From NCBI RefSeq assembly GCF_000263715.2, contig NZ_CM001514.1:4901674-4965673 (forward strand): a stretch of 64,000 nt of DNA, in the 5' to 3' direction. Both the position numbers and the translations under genes were made by a program. Below the pieces are notes generated by a model, which was not told where the DNA came from, searched no databases, and worked only from the letters and a program-made list of their open reading frames with translations. Positions within the stretch are counted from its first letter, which is position 1. The number at the start of each line of letters is the position of its first letter. Positions 30,366 through 39,941 of this stretch are shown one piece after another. Source of the DNA: Pseudomonas synxantha BG33R (GTDB taxonomy: Bacteria > Pseudomonadota > Gammaproteobacteria > Pseudomonadales > Pseudomonadaceae).

Positions 30366-30390
30366 ACAGGGGCTCGCAAAGAGCCCCTGT
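30366..30390 (-). terminator. Hairpin after the autotransporter gene
   Basis: ACAGGGGCTC and GAGCCCCTGT form a 10-bp GC-rich stem with a 5-base loop, 12 bases beyond the stop of the autotransporter. The T-run is interrupted, so termination strength is uncertain. Confidence 0.7.
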
Positions 30391-30402
30391 TCGGGTTGAA
30401 CC

Positions 30403-33006
30403 CTAAAACGCGTAACGCGCCTTGACCATCACCCCATCAGCATCAAACCCGCTACGCGCCTGGCGGGTATAGTTGGCGCCCACCGTCAGCGCCGACACCT
30501 GATAATTCAGGCCCAGGCTGGCCTCGTAACTGTCACGTGCGACCGAAGCGCCCGTGACGGTAAACGCCGAACCGCCCAGCACAAAACTGGAGGTTTGCGC
30601 CACGCGGTCGCCCATCAGGTCGTGGTAGGCCATCAATGTGGCTTCCGGTTGCAGGCTGCCAGTGGCCAACGGGAAGTTGCCGGCCAAGCGCACACCCGCG
30701 CCCAACTCGCCCACTTCATAGCGTTGCGAGCCGGTGCTCAGTGCCGCCGAAGAGCCCTTCTCGGTGAAGCTGTCCATGCGCACGTTGGAATAACGTGCCG
30801 CCACTCGCGGCTCTATCACGGCAGCATCCGACAGCTTGAAGCTGTAGCCGCCCAATACGCTGGCCGACAACACATTGCTGTCGTAGCTGCCCTTGGCGGT
30901 AGTACCCGCCACACGACGCTTGCTGTCATTGTCGTTATGGCCGTAGCTCAGGCTGCCGTCGACAAACCAGTTCTGCAGCGACCAGTTGCCGTACAACGAC
31001 AGCGCATGGCCCTGCACGTCGGTCTTGGTACCCAGGTCCGAATGGATGTTGGAATTGAGGTAGCTGTAAGCCACACCCACCGTGGTGCTGTCGTTCAACC
31101 GACCATCCACACCCACCGCCATACCGCTGCTGTTGGCCGAATAACCGTTGTCGCCGCTACGGCCATCCTGATCCATGTTGCTGCTCAAGCCTTGCAACCA
31201 CACACCCACGGCTTCGCGATTATCACGCTGGCCCGAGAGGCGATTGAGGATCGCGCCATTGATCACCGTCTGGCCCGACAAGGCCACGTCCAGCGCACCA
31301 CGGTTGACGTCCGGCTTGAGTTGCTCGCCCACCTGCGCCAACTGCTGCGCCGTGCCCGCGTTGGCCAGGGCCTGGAACACCGGATCATCCGTTGCCAACT
31401 GCCCGAGCACGTCATTTTTTGCTTCGTTGACCACAGTCACGACAGGGTCAGTGGCGCCCGCGCTAGTCAGCTCCTCTTGCACCTGCTGATTGCTCTTCAA
31501 GCCCACCACGGCCTTGACCGTTTGTGCATCGGCCGAGTAACTGAGCACGTCCAGCAACGACGAAGTGCTGGCAACCGACAGACCGTTGTTCTGCACACTG
31601 CTGGCTTGCAGCAAGGTGTACTCGGTGCCGCTCGGCACGGCAGTGAAATCGCCAGGGGTGGCGCTCAAGGTCACTTTTGATGCCTGGGCGAAATTCGCCG
31701 CACCGTTGACCGTCAGGTATGGCGTGGTTGGTACCACGCTGTTGGCCAGACGCATATCAATGCCTGCACCGCTGGCGACGTTGAGGTCACCGGTGAGCGC
31801 CGTGCCAGGGGCCGACAGGTTCAGAGAACCCGAGTTGATCGACACCGGCGCGATGATGCGGCTGCCGGAAAAGTCAGCCTGGCCGGCGATGTTGATCGCG
31901 TTGACGTTGAGCACATCACCGACGATTTTGCCGCCGGTCCAGTTCAGGGTGGCGCGGTTGGCTGCGTCGATAGCAATGCCGGAATTGCTGCGGATTTCAC
32001 CGGATTGCTGGTTGATTTCGAAGGTGGAGGTTTGCTCGGCTGCGTCGACGGAAATCGCCGTGCCATCGGCAGTGATCGTGCCGCGGTTGATGATGCCGCG
32101 GGAGCCGGTGGGGCTGTTTTGGGTGAAGGTGGCGCCCAGGAGATCGATCGTTTTGGCGTTTGTACCTTTGGCTTCGAGGGTGCCGGTGTTGAGGATCGAG
32201 TCGACGGTGCCTGCATAAAAAACAATACCGGAAGCATCTGCGCCGTTCACAGACAGCAAGCCACTGTTTTCAATGCGCAGCGGGCTCGTGGTGGTTTCAA
32301 CTTCTATGCCCCAGGCGCGCTGGCCCGTTGCAGTGATGGTACCGGAGTTGATGATTTTTCCGCCGATATTGATCGGGTACGCTTGCGGGCCATCCACCGC
32401 CAGACCCACCACATCATCCCCCACCATCTCGATCACGCCCGTGTTAGCGACGTCGCCTGCCACTTGGGTGTTATGCAGGAACATGCCCTCGCCGCCAAAC
32501 GTGCCATTGACAGCAGAGGTGCCCGGTACAATGGGGGTTGATTTGATCGTGCCCGAGTTGATGACGCTGCCGCCGATCACGGCATCACCGATTTCAAAAC
32601 CTTCATAACCCCCATTGTTCATGGTGATGTTACCGGCCTGAATCAGATCACCCGTAATTGTACTGGGGGTTGAACCGTCGTTTGCAAAACCGAATGGGTC
32701 CACGGCAAACGCCCGAATGGAACGTCCGTCAGAGGTCATCACAATATCAGCACGATTGATCAGCGAACCTTGAATACTGGTATTGGAAACACTGACGCCC
32801 ATCAACGCAGTAGTGCCAGACTCAGGGGTGGGCGTTTGATTGGTTGCTTCAGTCAGCCTCCCGGTGAAGGTCAGAGACTCGTTAAACGTCTCGCCCTTCC
32901 ATGAGGTTTTGCCTTGACCCAGATCCACTTCAACGGCCAATGCCTGGCTGCTGATTGCACCGACCACTACGGCCAACAGTTTTTGCTTGAACGGATTTCG
33001 CTTCAT
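30403..33006 (-). CDS. Type V (classical) autotransporter
   Basis: 867 residues. Signal peptide about 1-24 (LLAVVVGAISSQALA). The passenger (about 25-560) is beta-helical with repeated INSGTI, GGSVINSGTI and IINRGTITADG units. A linker precedes a C-terminal autotransporter barrel (about 590-867) that begins AVGVWLQGLSSNMDQDG and ends VKARYAF, with the terminal Phe used for outer-membrane assembly. No serine-protease triad (GDSGS) or lipase motif is visible in the passenger, so it is probably an adhesin or surface structure. Upstream lies a gene remnant; its promoter must lie within that remnant or the 69 bases before it. Confidence 0.9.
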   Translation of the reverse strand: MKRNPFKQKLLAVVVGAISSQALAVEVDLGQGKTSWKGETFNESLTFTGRLTEATNQTPTPESGTTALMGVSVSNTSIQGSLINRADIVMTSDGRSIRAFAVDPFGFANDGSTPSTITGDLIQAGNITMNNGGYEGFEIGDAVIGGSVINSGTIKSTPIVPGTSAVNGTFGGEGMFLHNTQVAGDVANTGVIEMVGDDVVGLAVDGPQAYPINIGGKIINSGTITATGQRAWGIEVETTTSPLRIENSGLLSVNGADASGIVFYAGTVDSILNTGTLEAKGTNAKTIDLLGATFTQNSPTGSRGIINRGTITADGTAISVDAAEQTSTFEINQQSGEIRSNSGIAIDAANRATLNWTGGKIVGDVLNVNAINIAGQADFSGSRIIAPVSINSGSLNLSAPGTALTGDLNVASGAGIDMRLANSVVPTTPYLTVNGAANFAQASKVTLSATPGDFTAVPSGTEYTLLQASSVQNNGLSVASTSSLLDVLSYSADAQTVKAVVGLKSNQQVQEELTSAGATDPVVTVVNEAKNDVLGQLATDDPVFQALANAGTAQQLAQVGEQLKPDVNRGALDVALSGQTVINGAILNRLSGQRDNREAVGVWLQGLSSNMDQDGRSGDNGYSANSSGMAVGVDGRLNDSTTVGVAYSYLNSNIHSDLGTKTDVQGHALSLYGNWSLQNWFVDGSLSYGHNDNDSKRRVAGTTAKGSYDSNVLSASVLGGYSFKLSDAAVIEPRVAARYSNVRMDSFTEKGSSAALSTGSQRYEVGELGAGVRLAGNFPLATGSLQPEATLMAYHDLMGDRVAQTSSFVLGGSAFTVTGASVARDSYEASLGLNYQVSALTVGANYTRQARSGFDADGVMVKARYAF

Positions 33007-33075
33007 TTGAAAACTCCATGTACGACAGAAAGCAACGCCACAAACCCATGGCGATTACAGATATAAAACGAACGA

Positions 33076-33369
33076 CTACAACAAGCGCCGCTGCACCGCC
33101 TCATCCAACGTGCTGCGGGTCAGAGCTTGCACCACCTCGTGGGTGTCCTGGCGGAAAGGTACGGCAACGATCAACAACAATTGCATCCAGGTACGCAGCG
33201 ACTCACTCTTGCGCACACGGCCCAGTTCTTTACCGTCCTTGTCCTTGAATACAGTCTCCAGGGTGAAGGTATTCTTCGCGGTAGAAGGGATATTGAAGAC
33301 AGAGCTTTTGCTCCAGCGACAACAGGATTTGATGCAGGCGAAGAAGATGGTGAGTGAGTCAGTGTAGAT
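33076..33369 (-). pseudogene. C-terminal remnant of an unidentified protein
   Basis: An open frame of 98 codons on the minus strand has no start codon and begins right after an in-frame TAG at 33370-33372. Its translation is protein-like: IPSTAKNTFTLETVFKD, KELGRVRKSESLRTWMQ, then VPFRQDTHEVVQAL and LDEAVQRRLL at the end. The hydrophobic/charged pattern suggests the end of a small secreted or lipoprotein of unknown function. The 5' part is missing. Confidence 0.5.
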
Positions 33370-33407
33370 CTACAACCGCGAGCGTCCGCACCTGTCTTTG
33401 AAATACA

Positions 33408-33465
33408 AAACGCCCGACGCGGTGCACCGGGCGCCAGGGTGAAATAGGTGTAATCCTATTTCAGG
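33408..33465. repeat. Hairpin and small palindrome, copy 2
   Basis: ACGCCCG/CCGGGCG arms (about 33409-33432) are followed by the palindrome GTGAAATAGGTGTAATCCTATTTCAG (33439-33464), which resembles the one at 26756-26782. They lie between the remnant and the third CDI immunity gene. Confidence 0.6.
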
Positions 33466-33539
33466 TCTAGACAATGCACCTTTACCACCAGAACTGACTT
33501 CCACTTCCCGTGAAGCTTGCGCTATTCCTTTTGCACCAA

Positions 33540-33902
33540 TTAATTCACTCCATAGTAACGGTAAAGATCCGCATCAGGCCAAAGTTCGTCATATGCCGTT
33601 AACGTGCTTCGCAGGGCCTCGCTACGAGGGTCCTCGGAAGGATTCATCTTTGAAATTACAAATTCTTTAATTTCGGGCCACTGAAGCTCACGCATACAAA
33701 ATGCCACAACTTCAAATGGCGAGTTTCCAGACATTAAGATCAATTTAAATCTATCTATAAAATCTTCTTTATAGCCAGGATGTTTTTTTACAAACTCCAA
33801 AATATTTAACAAAGACATCTCGTAGGAAATGTCTAGCTCTTCACCAAAAGCGGCTATAGCTATATCGCAAAGTTCATCAAACTCTTTAATGACGTCATTC
33901 AT
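33540..33902 (-). CDS. Orphan CDI immunity protein (third module)
   Basis: 120 residues, acidic, low GC, no membrane segment; starts MNDVIKEFDELCDIAIAAFG. Its ATG overlaps by ATGA with the stop codon of the toxin-tail fragment just upstream, the same arrangement as the other two toxin/immunity pairs of this island. The sequence is not recognised as a named family. Its soluble, acidic character suits a cytoplasmic nuclease inhibitor. With the toxin frame broken it may still protect against siblings carrying the intact toxin. Confidence 0.72.
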   Translation of the reverse strand: MNDVIKEFDELCDIAIAAFGEELDISYEMSLLNILEFVKKHPGYKEDFIDRFKLILMSGNSPFEVVAFCMRELQWPEIKEFVISKMNPSEDPRSEALRSTLTAYDELWPDADLYRYYGVN

Positions 33903-34056
33903 TTCGGCACCCAGGCACCTTTTCTTGAATTGCTAGGATCTGGCACCCATACTTTTTCTATATATCCCCCCCCACTTCAAGCCCTTTTTGAGAGAAAGCA
34001 TTTTCTGCTGCGGCTTGAGCAGCCCGACCAGAGGGCTCATAGTGCCCTGATGCGGG
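33899..34056 (-). pseudogene. Orphan CdiA toxin tail, cut by the IS and frameshifted
   Basis: Reading down from the IS end gives GHYEPSGRAAQAAAENAF and SQKGLEVGG, then a run of eight G (33966-33973). In the present frame a stop follows at once. Adding one G (or removing two) continues as YIEKVWVPDPSNSRKGAWVPK and stops in the ATGA overlap with the immunity gene. So this is the last ~52 residues of a toxin domain whose upstream part was removed by the IS. The toxin activity is not recognised. Confidence 0.7.
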
Positions 34057-35604
34057 AAAAAAGGGGACAGATTTGAATGGCACTTACTTAACCTTCTTCG
34101 GGTGTCCATTTCTCCTGACCTCGGCCCTTGCCGCCGAGCGCGTCTGCATCAGCATCGGGTAAGGCTTGGGCCTTCGTTTTATGGCGCGAGGTTCAATCCG
34201 TCCCGGCCGGTTTCCGACACGTTTTCTGGCGATCAGTTTGAGTAAATCCTGCACCCTATCGTCCTGTTCGTCGGAGCTGTACTGCTGCATCGCAAGGAAT
34301 AATTGAAGGCTATGTTTAAAGCTAAGCTCGCGTGGCAAGCAATCAGCTAATAGCGCTGATTTGGCCATGATCATCCGAATCAAATTATGCGCCAGCAGAT
34401 ACACCCACAACTCTTTTACAGCCATGCCAGGCGTCTTGCAGCTCAACGTTTCAAGCCCCAGCGTTGTTTTGATATTGCGCAGATCCAGCTCAACATGCCA
34501 ACGGTCTTTGTATAGTGATTTGAGCCCCGCTTTGGGGACTTGCTGCGGGCAGTTCAAAGTGGTCACCAGGATTTTTCCGCCGGTTTTCAGCTCACGCACT
34601 GTCAGTGTTTCAGGCGCATCGTCGTAATAAGTTTGGCTCATCCAGGAAGGTCGATTCCCAGGTTTTGTCAGCTCAACCAAATGATCTTCCGGCCCCAGCG
34701 ATTGCCCGAGCCGAAAGTCGGTACTGCGCCGCCTGGCGCCATACTGCTCGAACACGCCATCGATCCCACGACGTTGCAGTTCGCACAGCAGAAAGTACGT
34801 TGCGTAGTAGGCATCGCCCAACACAATGTCGCCTCAATTCAGAGTGTCGAGCATCGTCCTGAGTAGCGTCTGTTCATCGCCACCTTTGCCTCGAAAGCGC
34901 CCCAGCGAGGCATCTAAAACAGCACCGCTGGCCAAGCAAATGATTCCTACCAAACGGCAGATGGGGAAACCCAGTCCTGCTTTCTGACCACGCGACTGCG
35001 GATAGGCAGCTTGGTTGGCCGCAGTGTCTGGCAGGGCCACTGTGGTGCCATCTACGAGGCGCACCGGACGCCCCATCCAGCGCCAGGATGGTGACGCGTT
35101 ATTACTCATCGTTGATCCCGTGGAGCGCAACAATGTTGAAACCATCTCTACCGGTAACCGCGCCCGTGCTTTGCAATAAGCGCCGGTGTACACGCTGCTG
35201 GGGCTTAGCCCATCGCAGCAACGTCTGATCGAAAAATCATTCACGGCCTTCTGACAAGAACGGTCGGCATTCATGGCTTGAGCCAGAAACATCGACAGTG
35301 TTTCAGTCGGCGGGAACAAGCGTTGACGATGCTTGGGCATCACTGACTCGGCACGATGTAGCAGCGCCGGATCGGCTAGCAGCTTAAAGAACGCATCGGC
35401 ATTGCTGTTTCTGGCGTGCTGCTGAATGCGCTGCTGTTGATGCCTGACGATTTGACGTCTACGATTCACGCGGGCTGTCCTTGTTCCAGTGGTGTGTGTT
35501 CGCAACTATCACCGTAGACCAAGGGCGGCCTTTTTCTATTTTTTTGTAATCAGATCAGCCGGTTAGCTGTTAAGTAAGTGCCATTCAAATCTGCCCCCTT
35601 TTTT
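34057..35604. mobile_element. IS4-family insertion sequence with 35-bp terminal repeats
   Basis: Left end AAAAAAGGGGACAGATTTGA... (34057-34091) and right end (35570-35604) are inverted repeats of 35 bp with one mismatch. One transposase gene on the minus strand fills the interior. I could not find a target duplication at the borders, which suggests that flanking sequence was lost after insertion. The element separates the second and third CDI modules. Confidence 0.85.
34084..35505 (-). pseudogene. IS4-family transposase with an internal stop
   Basis: One 473-codon frame is interrupted by a single TGA at 34834-34836 (context LLRTMLDTLN-stop-GDIVLGDAYYATY). The DDE residues are all present: VDGTTVALPDT, VLGDAYYATY, and the YREK signature YKDRWHVELDLRNIK with exact Y-2-R-3-E-6-K spacing. 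The stop lies just before the second catalytic Asp, so only readthrough or correction would give an active enzyme. Confidence 0.88.
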
Positions 35605-35618
35605 CGCTCTTTCTTGTC

Positions 35619-35651
35619 AAGTAAGTGACGCTCAAATTTGCCCCATTTTTT
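35619..35651. repeat. Second, diverged IS end
   Basis: AAGTAAGTGACGCTCAAATT plus TGCCCCATTTTTT repeats the right end of the IS (AAGTAAGTGCCATTCAAATC, TGCCCCCTTTTTT) 15 bases further out, with several differences. It looks like a leftover end of a related element. Confidence 0.65.
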
Positions 35652-35660
35652 CTTCTAGCT

Positions 35661-35903
35661 TCACCCCGACTCGACAATGAAGTCTTTCGCTAAAATCATC
35701 GCCTCAAAAAAACCAGAGAATGGAACTCTCAAAGTCGCGCTACTTAAGTCAGCAAAGATCTCCACCTCTAAAGCGTCCCCCCCTTTATCCTGATTAACTT
35801 GAGCAATAGGTTCACCTTTATATTGAATCTCCGCAGTTAGCCTTTTATAGCGACTATCACTAAAGCCCAGAACTTCAAAATCCGAATTACTTTCAAGTTT
35901 CAT
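35661..35903 (-). CDS. CDI immunity protein of the second (orphan) module
   Basis: 80 residues, start MKLESNSDFEVLGFSDSRY, overlapping the stop of the truncated cdiA piece by ATGA. Acidic, mostly beta by pattern, no membrane segment, so a cytoplasmic inhibitor of a nuclease-type toxin is likely. Not a family I can name. Low GC compared with the flanking core genes, as is usual for immunity genes. Confidence 0.75.
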   Translation of the reverse strand: MKLESNSDFEVLGFSDSRYKRLTAEIQYKGEPIAQVNQDKGGDALEVEIFADLSSATLRVPFSGFFEAMILAKDFIVESG

Positions 35904-38900
35904 GGTTTCGCCTTAGGGTCCAAAAACCCAGAAAATGAGCCATCCTTATTGTAGCGCAGACCTCTTCCATCGGGAGCCCGGACCTCTAGCCCACCGCGAC
36001 TCAAATTTGAGAATGTTGAATTTGGATTCTTGAGAACGTCATCAATAATACCGAGTGCAGTTGCATTTTGCTTTTCAATTCCACCTGTGAGTTTTGGGAA
36101 CGTTCCAGTAGCTCGCTGGCCAGAAGCATGCTTTGTGAGCGCCCTAGCAGCCTCTGTCAGACCTTCCTTATTGATAGGATTTGAAGCTGCGGCAGATAGA
36201 TCATCGAAAGTGCGGCCGCCGAAATTTTGCAGGGCGGAAGGCAATCCTTTTGCACCTCCCATCACAAGCCGACCTAATACAGCCGCGAGCCCCGCACCGG
36301 TGAGTTCACCGGCCATAAAATAGCCCCAAGCCTTGACGAACTCGTTAGCCGGTTGAACCCCTTCAAAACCTTGTCCTTGGGCCAGCTTCAGCTGTGCTTG
36401 AGCAATTTGGTCGTTAGTGGCACCTTTTTCCAGCATGTCCTTTGCCAGAGTAGTCGCCGCTGATCCGTATTCACTTAAGCCCGGTGAGAGATGTTCCAGA
36501 AAATTGTATTGCGTCATGTTCTGCGCAACCCACGCCCCAGTTTGCAGGCTATCCGCATCAGCATTGCTCTGTACCGATGCCGCAAGCACACCAAGCAACT
36601 GCGAGTTCATGACCAGCAAACCTTTCTTCTGGTCATCGGGCATGTCGGCGTAATTCTTGGCGAGGCTATCCAGCAATGCCTCATTCACACCCGCAGCCAG
36701 AGCCCCTGTGCGGAAGTCTCCTCCAGAAGCCTCAGCCGCTAACCCGCCCATCAAGGCATGTAGCCCAATCTTGGTAATGCCACCTTCTGCAAACCGGTTC
36801 TTGGAAACATCCCCGACCAGGTTGAATCCATAAGCCGCAAATGCGTTAGCCAAACTATTCTGCAACGCGTCGCCAAGACGGGCTTCGCCCCCGAGCGCCC
36901 GATCCACCAATAGGGATGTTCCGTTTTGCAGTACTTGGTTGGCGGTGAACTGCCCCACGCCTTGCCAGGTGCTCAACGGACTTACGGTGGCTACTGCACC
37001 TGAGTTGGGGAGTGCAGTGGAAGTGCCCGTCTGAGTGCCGGTCCATTTGTCATAGACACCTGCAGTCAAGCCCGCAGTGACGCCGGACACCACGTAGCCT
37101 TTCATCGCGTCGCTGGAAGTGACATCCTTTAAGACGGTGCTCAGGTTTCCACGGTTATTGATGGCGCTGATCGCACCGTTACTCGCCATGCCAGCAAGCA
37201 CGGTACTGCCCGCAGCATTGGCCCATCCGGCAGACGTGGCCGCAGTCCCAACAGCCGTGGCACTCGCCATCGATGTCCCCGAACCCGCTGCGGCAATTGC
37301 ACCGCTGGCGGCCCCCATCGTGAAGTACGTAACGATGATCGCAATGATGATTTGCGCGCCGGCGCCCAAGCCTGAATTGCTGTATTTGAAACTGTCGTGC
37401 AGTTCTTTAACCTGGCGCCAATCCACGTCCCCACGCTGCTCGGCCTCTTTTAGCCAGGCCAGTTGCGGGTCGGCTTTGACCATCACATCAATCGTCTGGC
37501 TAACCGTATTCTGATCGATCTGCTTGATGTCAATTTTCAAGCCATCGACGGCTTTAATCACCACGCTGCCTTCTGCAATCATCTGCGTCTGGCGTAGCGT
37601 CTCGTCGGTATTCCCCTTGCCCTTGGAACTGGTCCAGGCGAGGTCGCCCTTACTCTTGGTGTGGCTCTCGTCGTGCAGATCCTTCACCGCCTCAAACGTA
37701 ACCGCCCCTCCACTGACAATCGCAATATCCCCGCCACTCTCAAGCTTCGCCGCCTGATACTTCTGATCCCCACCACTCTCCAGCGTCAAATCACCCCCAG
37801 TCTTGACCTCACTCCCGACATTCTTCACATCGGTCACTTCATCACGCTGAGTCTTCTTGCTGCCCCAACTGCCCTTCTTGCTCATGTCATACAGCGAGTA
37901 ATGACTGTCTTGCGCCGCCAGCATTTGCAATTCGTTATCAGCGTGCACATAGGCTTCGTTACCCGCGCTGATCTTGCTGGCAACCAAAGTCAGGTCGGTG
38001 CCGGCGACAGCGATCAGGTCGCCGCCGGCTTTGAGTTCGGCGCTTTGCTGGGTGACGTTGTCCAGTTGGGTGGTGGTTTTGGTGCCGCCTTTTTTGCCTT
38101 TGGAGTAGTCGTGTTCTTCATTGGCGGCGGCGGCCAGGGTCAGGTTTTCGCCGGCTTTGACGCTGAGGTCTTTGGCCGCGCTGACAGTGCTGGCGACTAC
38201 CGCGATGTCGCGACGGGCGTCGATGGCGAGGTTGCCGCCGACGTCCACGGCGGAGGCGTGTTGCAGGATGGTTTGCTCGGTGCCGCTGATGCGGCGGCGT
38301 TGGTAGGCGTAGTCGTCCTGTTCGGTCTGGCTGGCGATCAGCACATCACGCCCGGCGGTCACGCTGGCGTTGCCACCGGCTTTCAGGTTGCTGCCGAGGT
38401 TGAGCACGTCGCGGCCCGCGTTCAGCTTGAGCGTGTCGGTGGCTTCAAAGCGGGAGGCTTCGCTGGCCACGTCGTTGCGCAGTTGGTAGCCCTGGCCTTC
38501 CTGTTTGAAGGTGGTGACGGTGCGTTCGTTGATGATGTCGCCGGTCACCGCGGTGGCGCTGATGTCGCGGCCATTGATGATGCCGCCACGGCTGTTGCGG
38601 ATCGAGTCGGTGGCGAGCATTTCCAGGCGGTTTCCGGCTTGCATCAGGCCGCTGTTGTCGATGTTGCCGGCGACCATGTTCAGGTTGTTGGTGGCACGCA
38701 GGGTGCCGCTGTTGTGCAGTCGCCGCCGTGATCAGCTCACGTCCTGGCCCTGGATCAGCGCGCCGTTGGGGGCCAGGCGGTGTTGGCTGGGCCAGGTAGA
38801 GCACGGGGGTCAGGACTTTCTGGCCGTTGACCTCGGCTTCTTCCATCCACACGATGTCGTGGGTCAGCGCCGCGACTTGTTCAGCGGTCAGCGATACGCC

Positions 38901-39332
38901 GAGCTGCAGGTTGAGCGAATCCTTGTACGAGATGGCGTTGTCCATCAGGTAGCGGAACAGTTGGTCATCGCTGGCGAGGCCGTTGATGTAGCGTTGGCCA
39001 GTGCGGGCCACCACGGCTTCGCGGATCAGGCGCTGCTCGTACAGACCGTCGCCCAGGCGCTTCCAGCTGGCATCGGGGTTGTAACCCAGTTTCCCGAGCA
39101 GGTAGTCGGAGCTCATGAACTGCTTGAGGTCGGTGAGCGCCGGGTTGGTTTCGATCAGGTATTTGTGGCTGTTATCCACCGGGGCAATGTCTGGCAGGCC
39201 TTGCACGCGGGTGATCGAGGGGGAGCGATTGTCCAGAGCCAGCGGGCCCTGGCCGTTGACTGCGCCGCTGACGGGCTGACTGTCGAGGTTGAAACCGCGT
39301 TCTTGCACGGCGGTGTAGTCGAGGTTTTTTTC
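35900..39332 (-). pseudogene. Truncated second cdiA module with its own toxin tail
   Basis: Lacks signal and TPS domain: homology to the main cdiA begins abruptly at 39332. Nearly identical to main cdiA (42930-44010) over about 1.06 kb, then only similar. Five or so one-base deletions at 38715-38800 break the frame, e.g. main LYLAQANNRLAPNG against LYLAQPTPPGPQRRA. Downstream the frame 35900-38677 stays open for 925 codons. It has hemagglutinin repeats, a hydrophobic region near 37200-37350, the pretoxin signature WVAQNMTQYNFLEH and a new tail ending EVRAPDGRGLRYNKDGSFSGFLDPKAKP (quoted in part). That tail looks like a small RNase-type CdiA-CT (BECR-like), tentatively. This is the classical orphan cdiA-CT arrangement. 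Confidence 0.85.
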
Positions 39333-39644
39333 GCTACGACCACTTAGAGTTGTTACAAGGACAGCTTGGCGACTTGCACCCTTTCATGCCGCAGGCTTAT
39401 AGTCCGCCGGTCGCCCACATGGCGATTCAGGTTTGGCGACCTGACGGTAGAGAATGCGCAAGCTGATGGCTTTTTTGCAGCCACTTGCGCGCCTGCAAAG
39501 TCGTCTTATGACGGCTGTGCGCGGGAGACCTTCGGGTCTGCCGGTTTTCTCTACTGCCGGTTCGCCAACCTGCGTACAGCTGTCACCCATTCGTTTGGCG
39601 ACGTTTGAGTGGTGGCATCAATCACTTAAGTAGAGAGTTTGAAA
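39333..39644 (+). ncRNA. Candidate structured leader RNA of the small DUF gene
   Basis: GGTTTGGCGACCTGACGGTA... (39430-39454) pairs with ...TACTGCCGGTTCGCCAACC (39547-39570) in a stem of about 23 bp with two bulges. Inside it, a hairpin AGACCTTCGGGTCT carries a stable TTCG loop (39526-39539). A further small stem TCGCC/GGCGA is at 39411-39425. I remember the same sequence as a recurrent block before small Pseudomonas genes of the DUF3077/DUF6124 sort. Its nature (cis-regulatory RNA or DNA repeat) is unproven. Confidence 0.5.
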
Positions 39645-39914
39645 ATGACCCGATACATCCCCCTGACAGGCCACGATTCAACCATCCCCGCGCTGGTGAT
39701 CGACACCCAAGCTCCCCTTGATGTTCTCTATGATGCAGCCGCCTACCGTATTCGTGCGGTGACTCAATTTTTGGAAAACTTGGCGTTTCGGGAGCAGATT
39801 AGTAGTGATGCGGTTGTGCTTCACGATTTTGCATTGCTGCTGGCCATCCCTCTGAGGGATGGGTGTGATTTGTTGGATGTAATTAGTCGAAAAATGAGTT
39901 CGCAGAATTCATAA
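39645..39914 (+). CDS. Small DUF3077/DUF6124-like protein
   Basis: 89 residues starting MTRYIPLTGHDSTIPALVID. The pattern APLDVLYDAAAYRIRAVTQFLENL followed by a second helix HDFALLLAIPLRDGCDLLDVI resembles small helical Pseudomonas proteins of DUF3077 or DUF6124 type (quoted in part). Start chosen at ATG rather than the TTG six bases before. It is on the opposite strand to the CDI genes, with its own folded leader, so it looks like an inserted unit. Function unknown. Confidence 0.6.
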   Translation: MTRYIPLTGHDSTIPALVIDTQAPLDVLYDAAAYRIRAVTQFLENLAFREQISSDAVVLHDFALLLAIPLRDGCDLLDVISRKMSSQNS

Positions 39915-39916
39915 AT

Positions 39917-39941
39917 AAAAAAGGGCGGTTTTCAACCGCCC
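39917..39941 (-). terminator. Terminator downstream of the main cdi operon
   Basis: On the minus strand GGGCGGTTGAAAACCGCCC is followed by TTTTTTATTTAT, a classical terminator for transcription coming from cdiI. It should separate the main cdiBAI transcript from the orphan modules. In the + direction the stem lacks a T-run and is at best a weak end for the small DUF gene. Confidence 0.8.

Noticed and set aside
39384..39590. A 68-codon minus-strand frame in the folded leader
   Set aside because: It coincides with the foldback stem, and its apparent conservation is better explained by the nucleic-acid structure.
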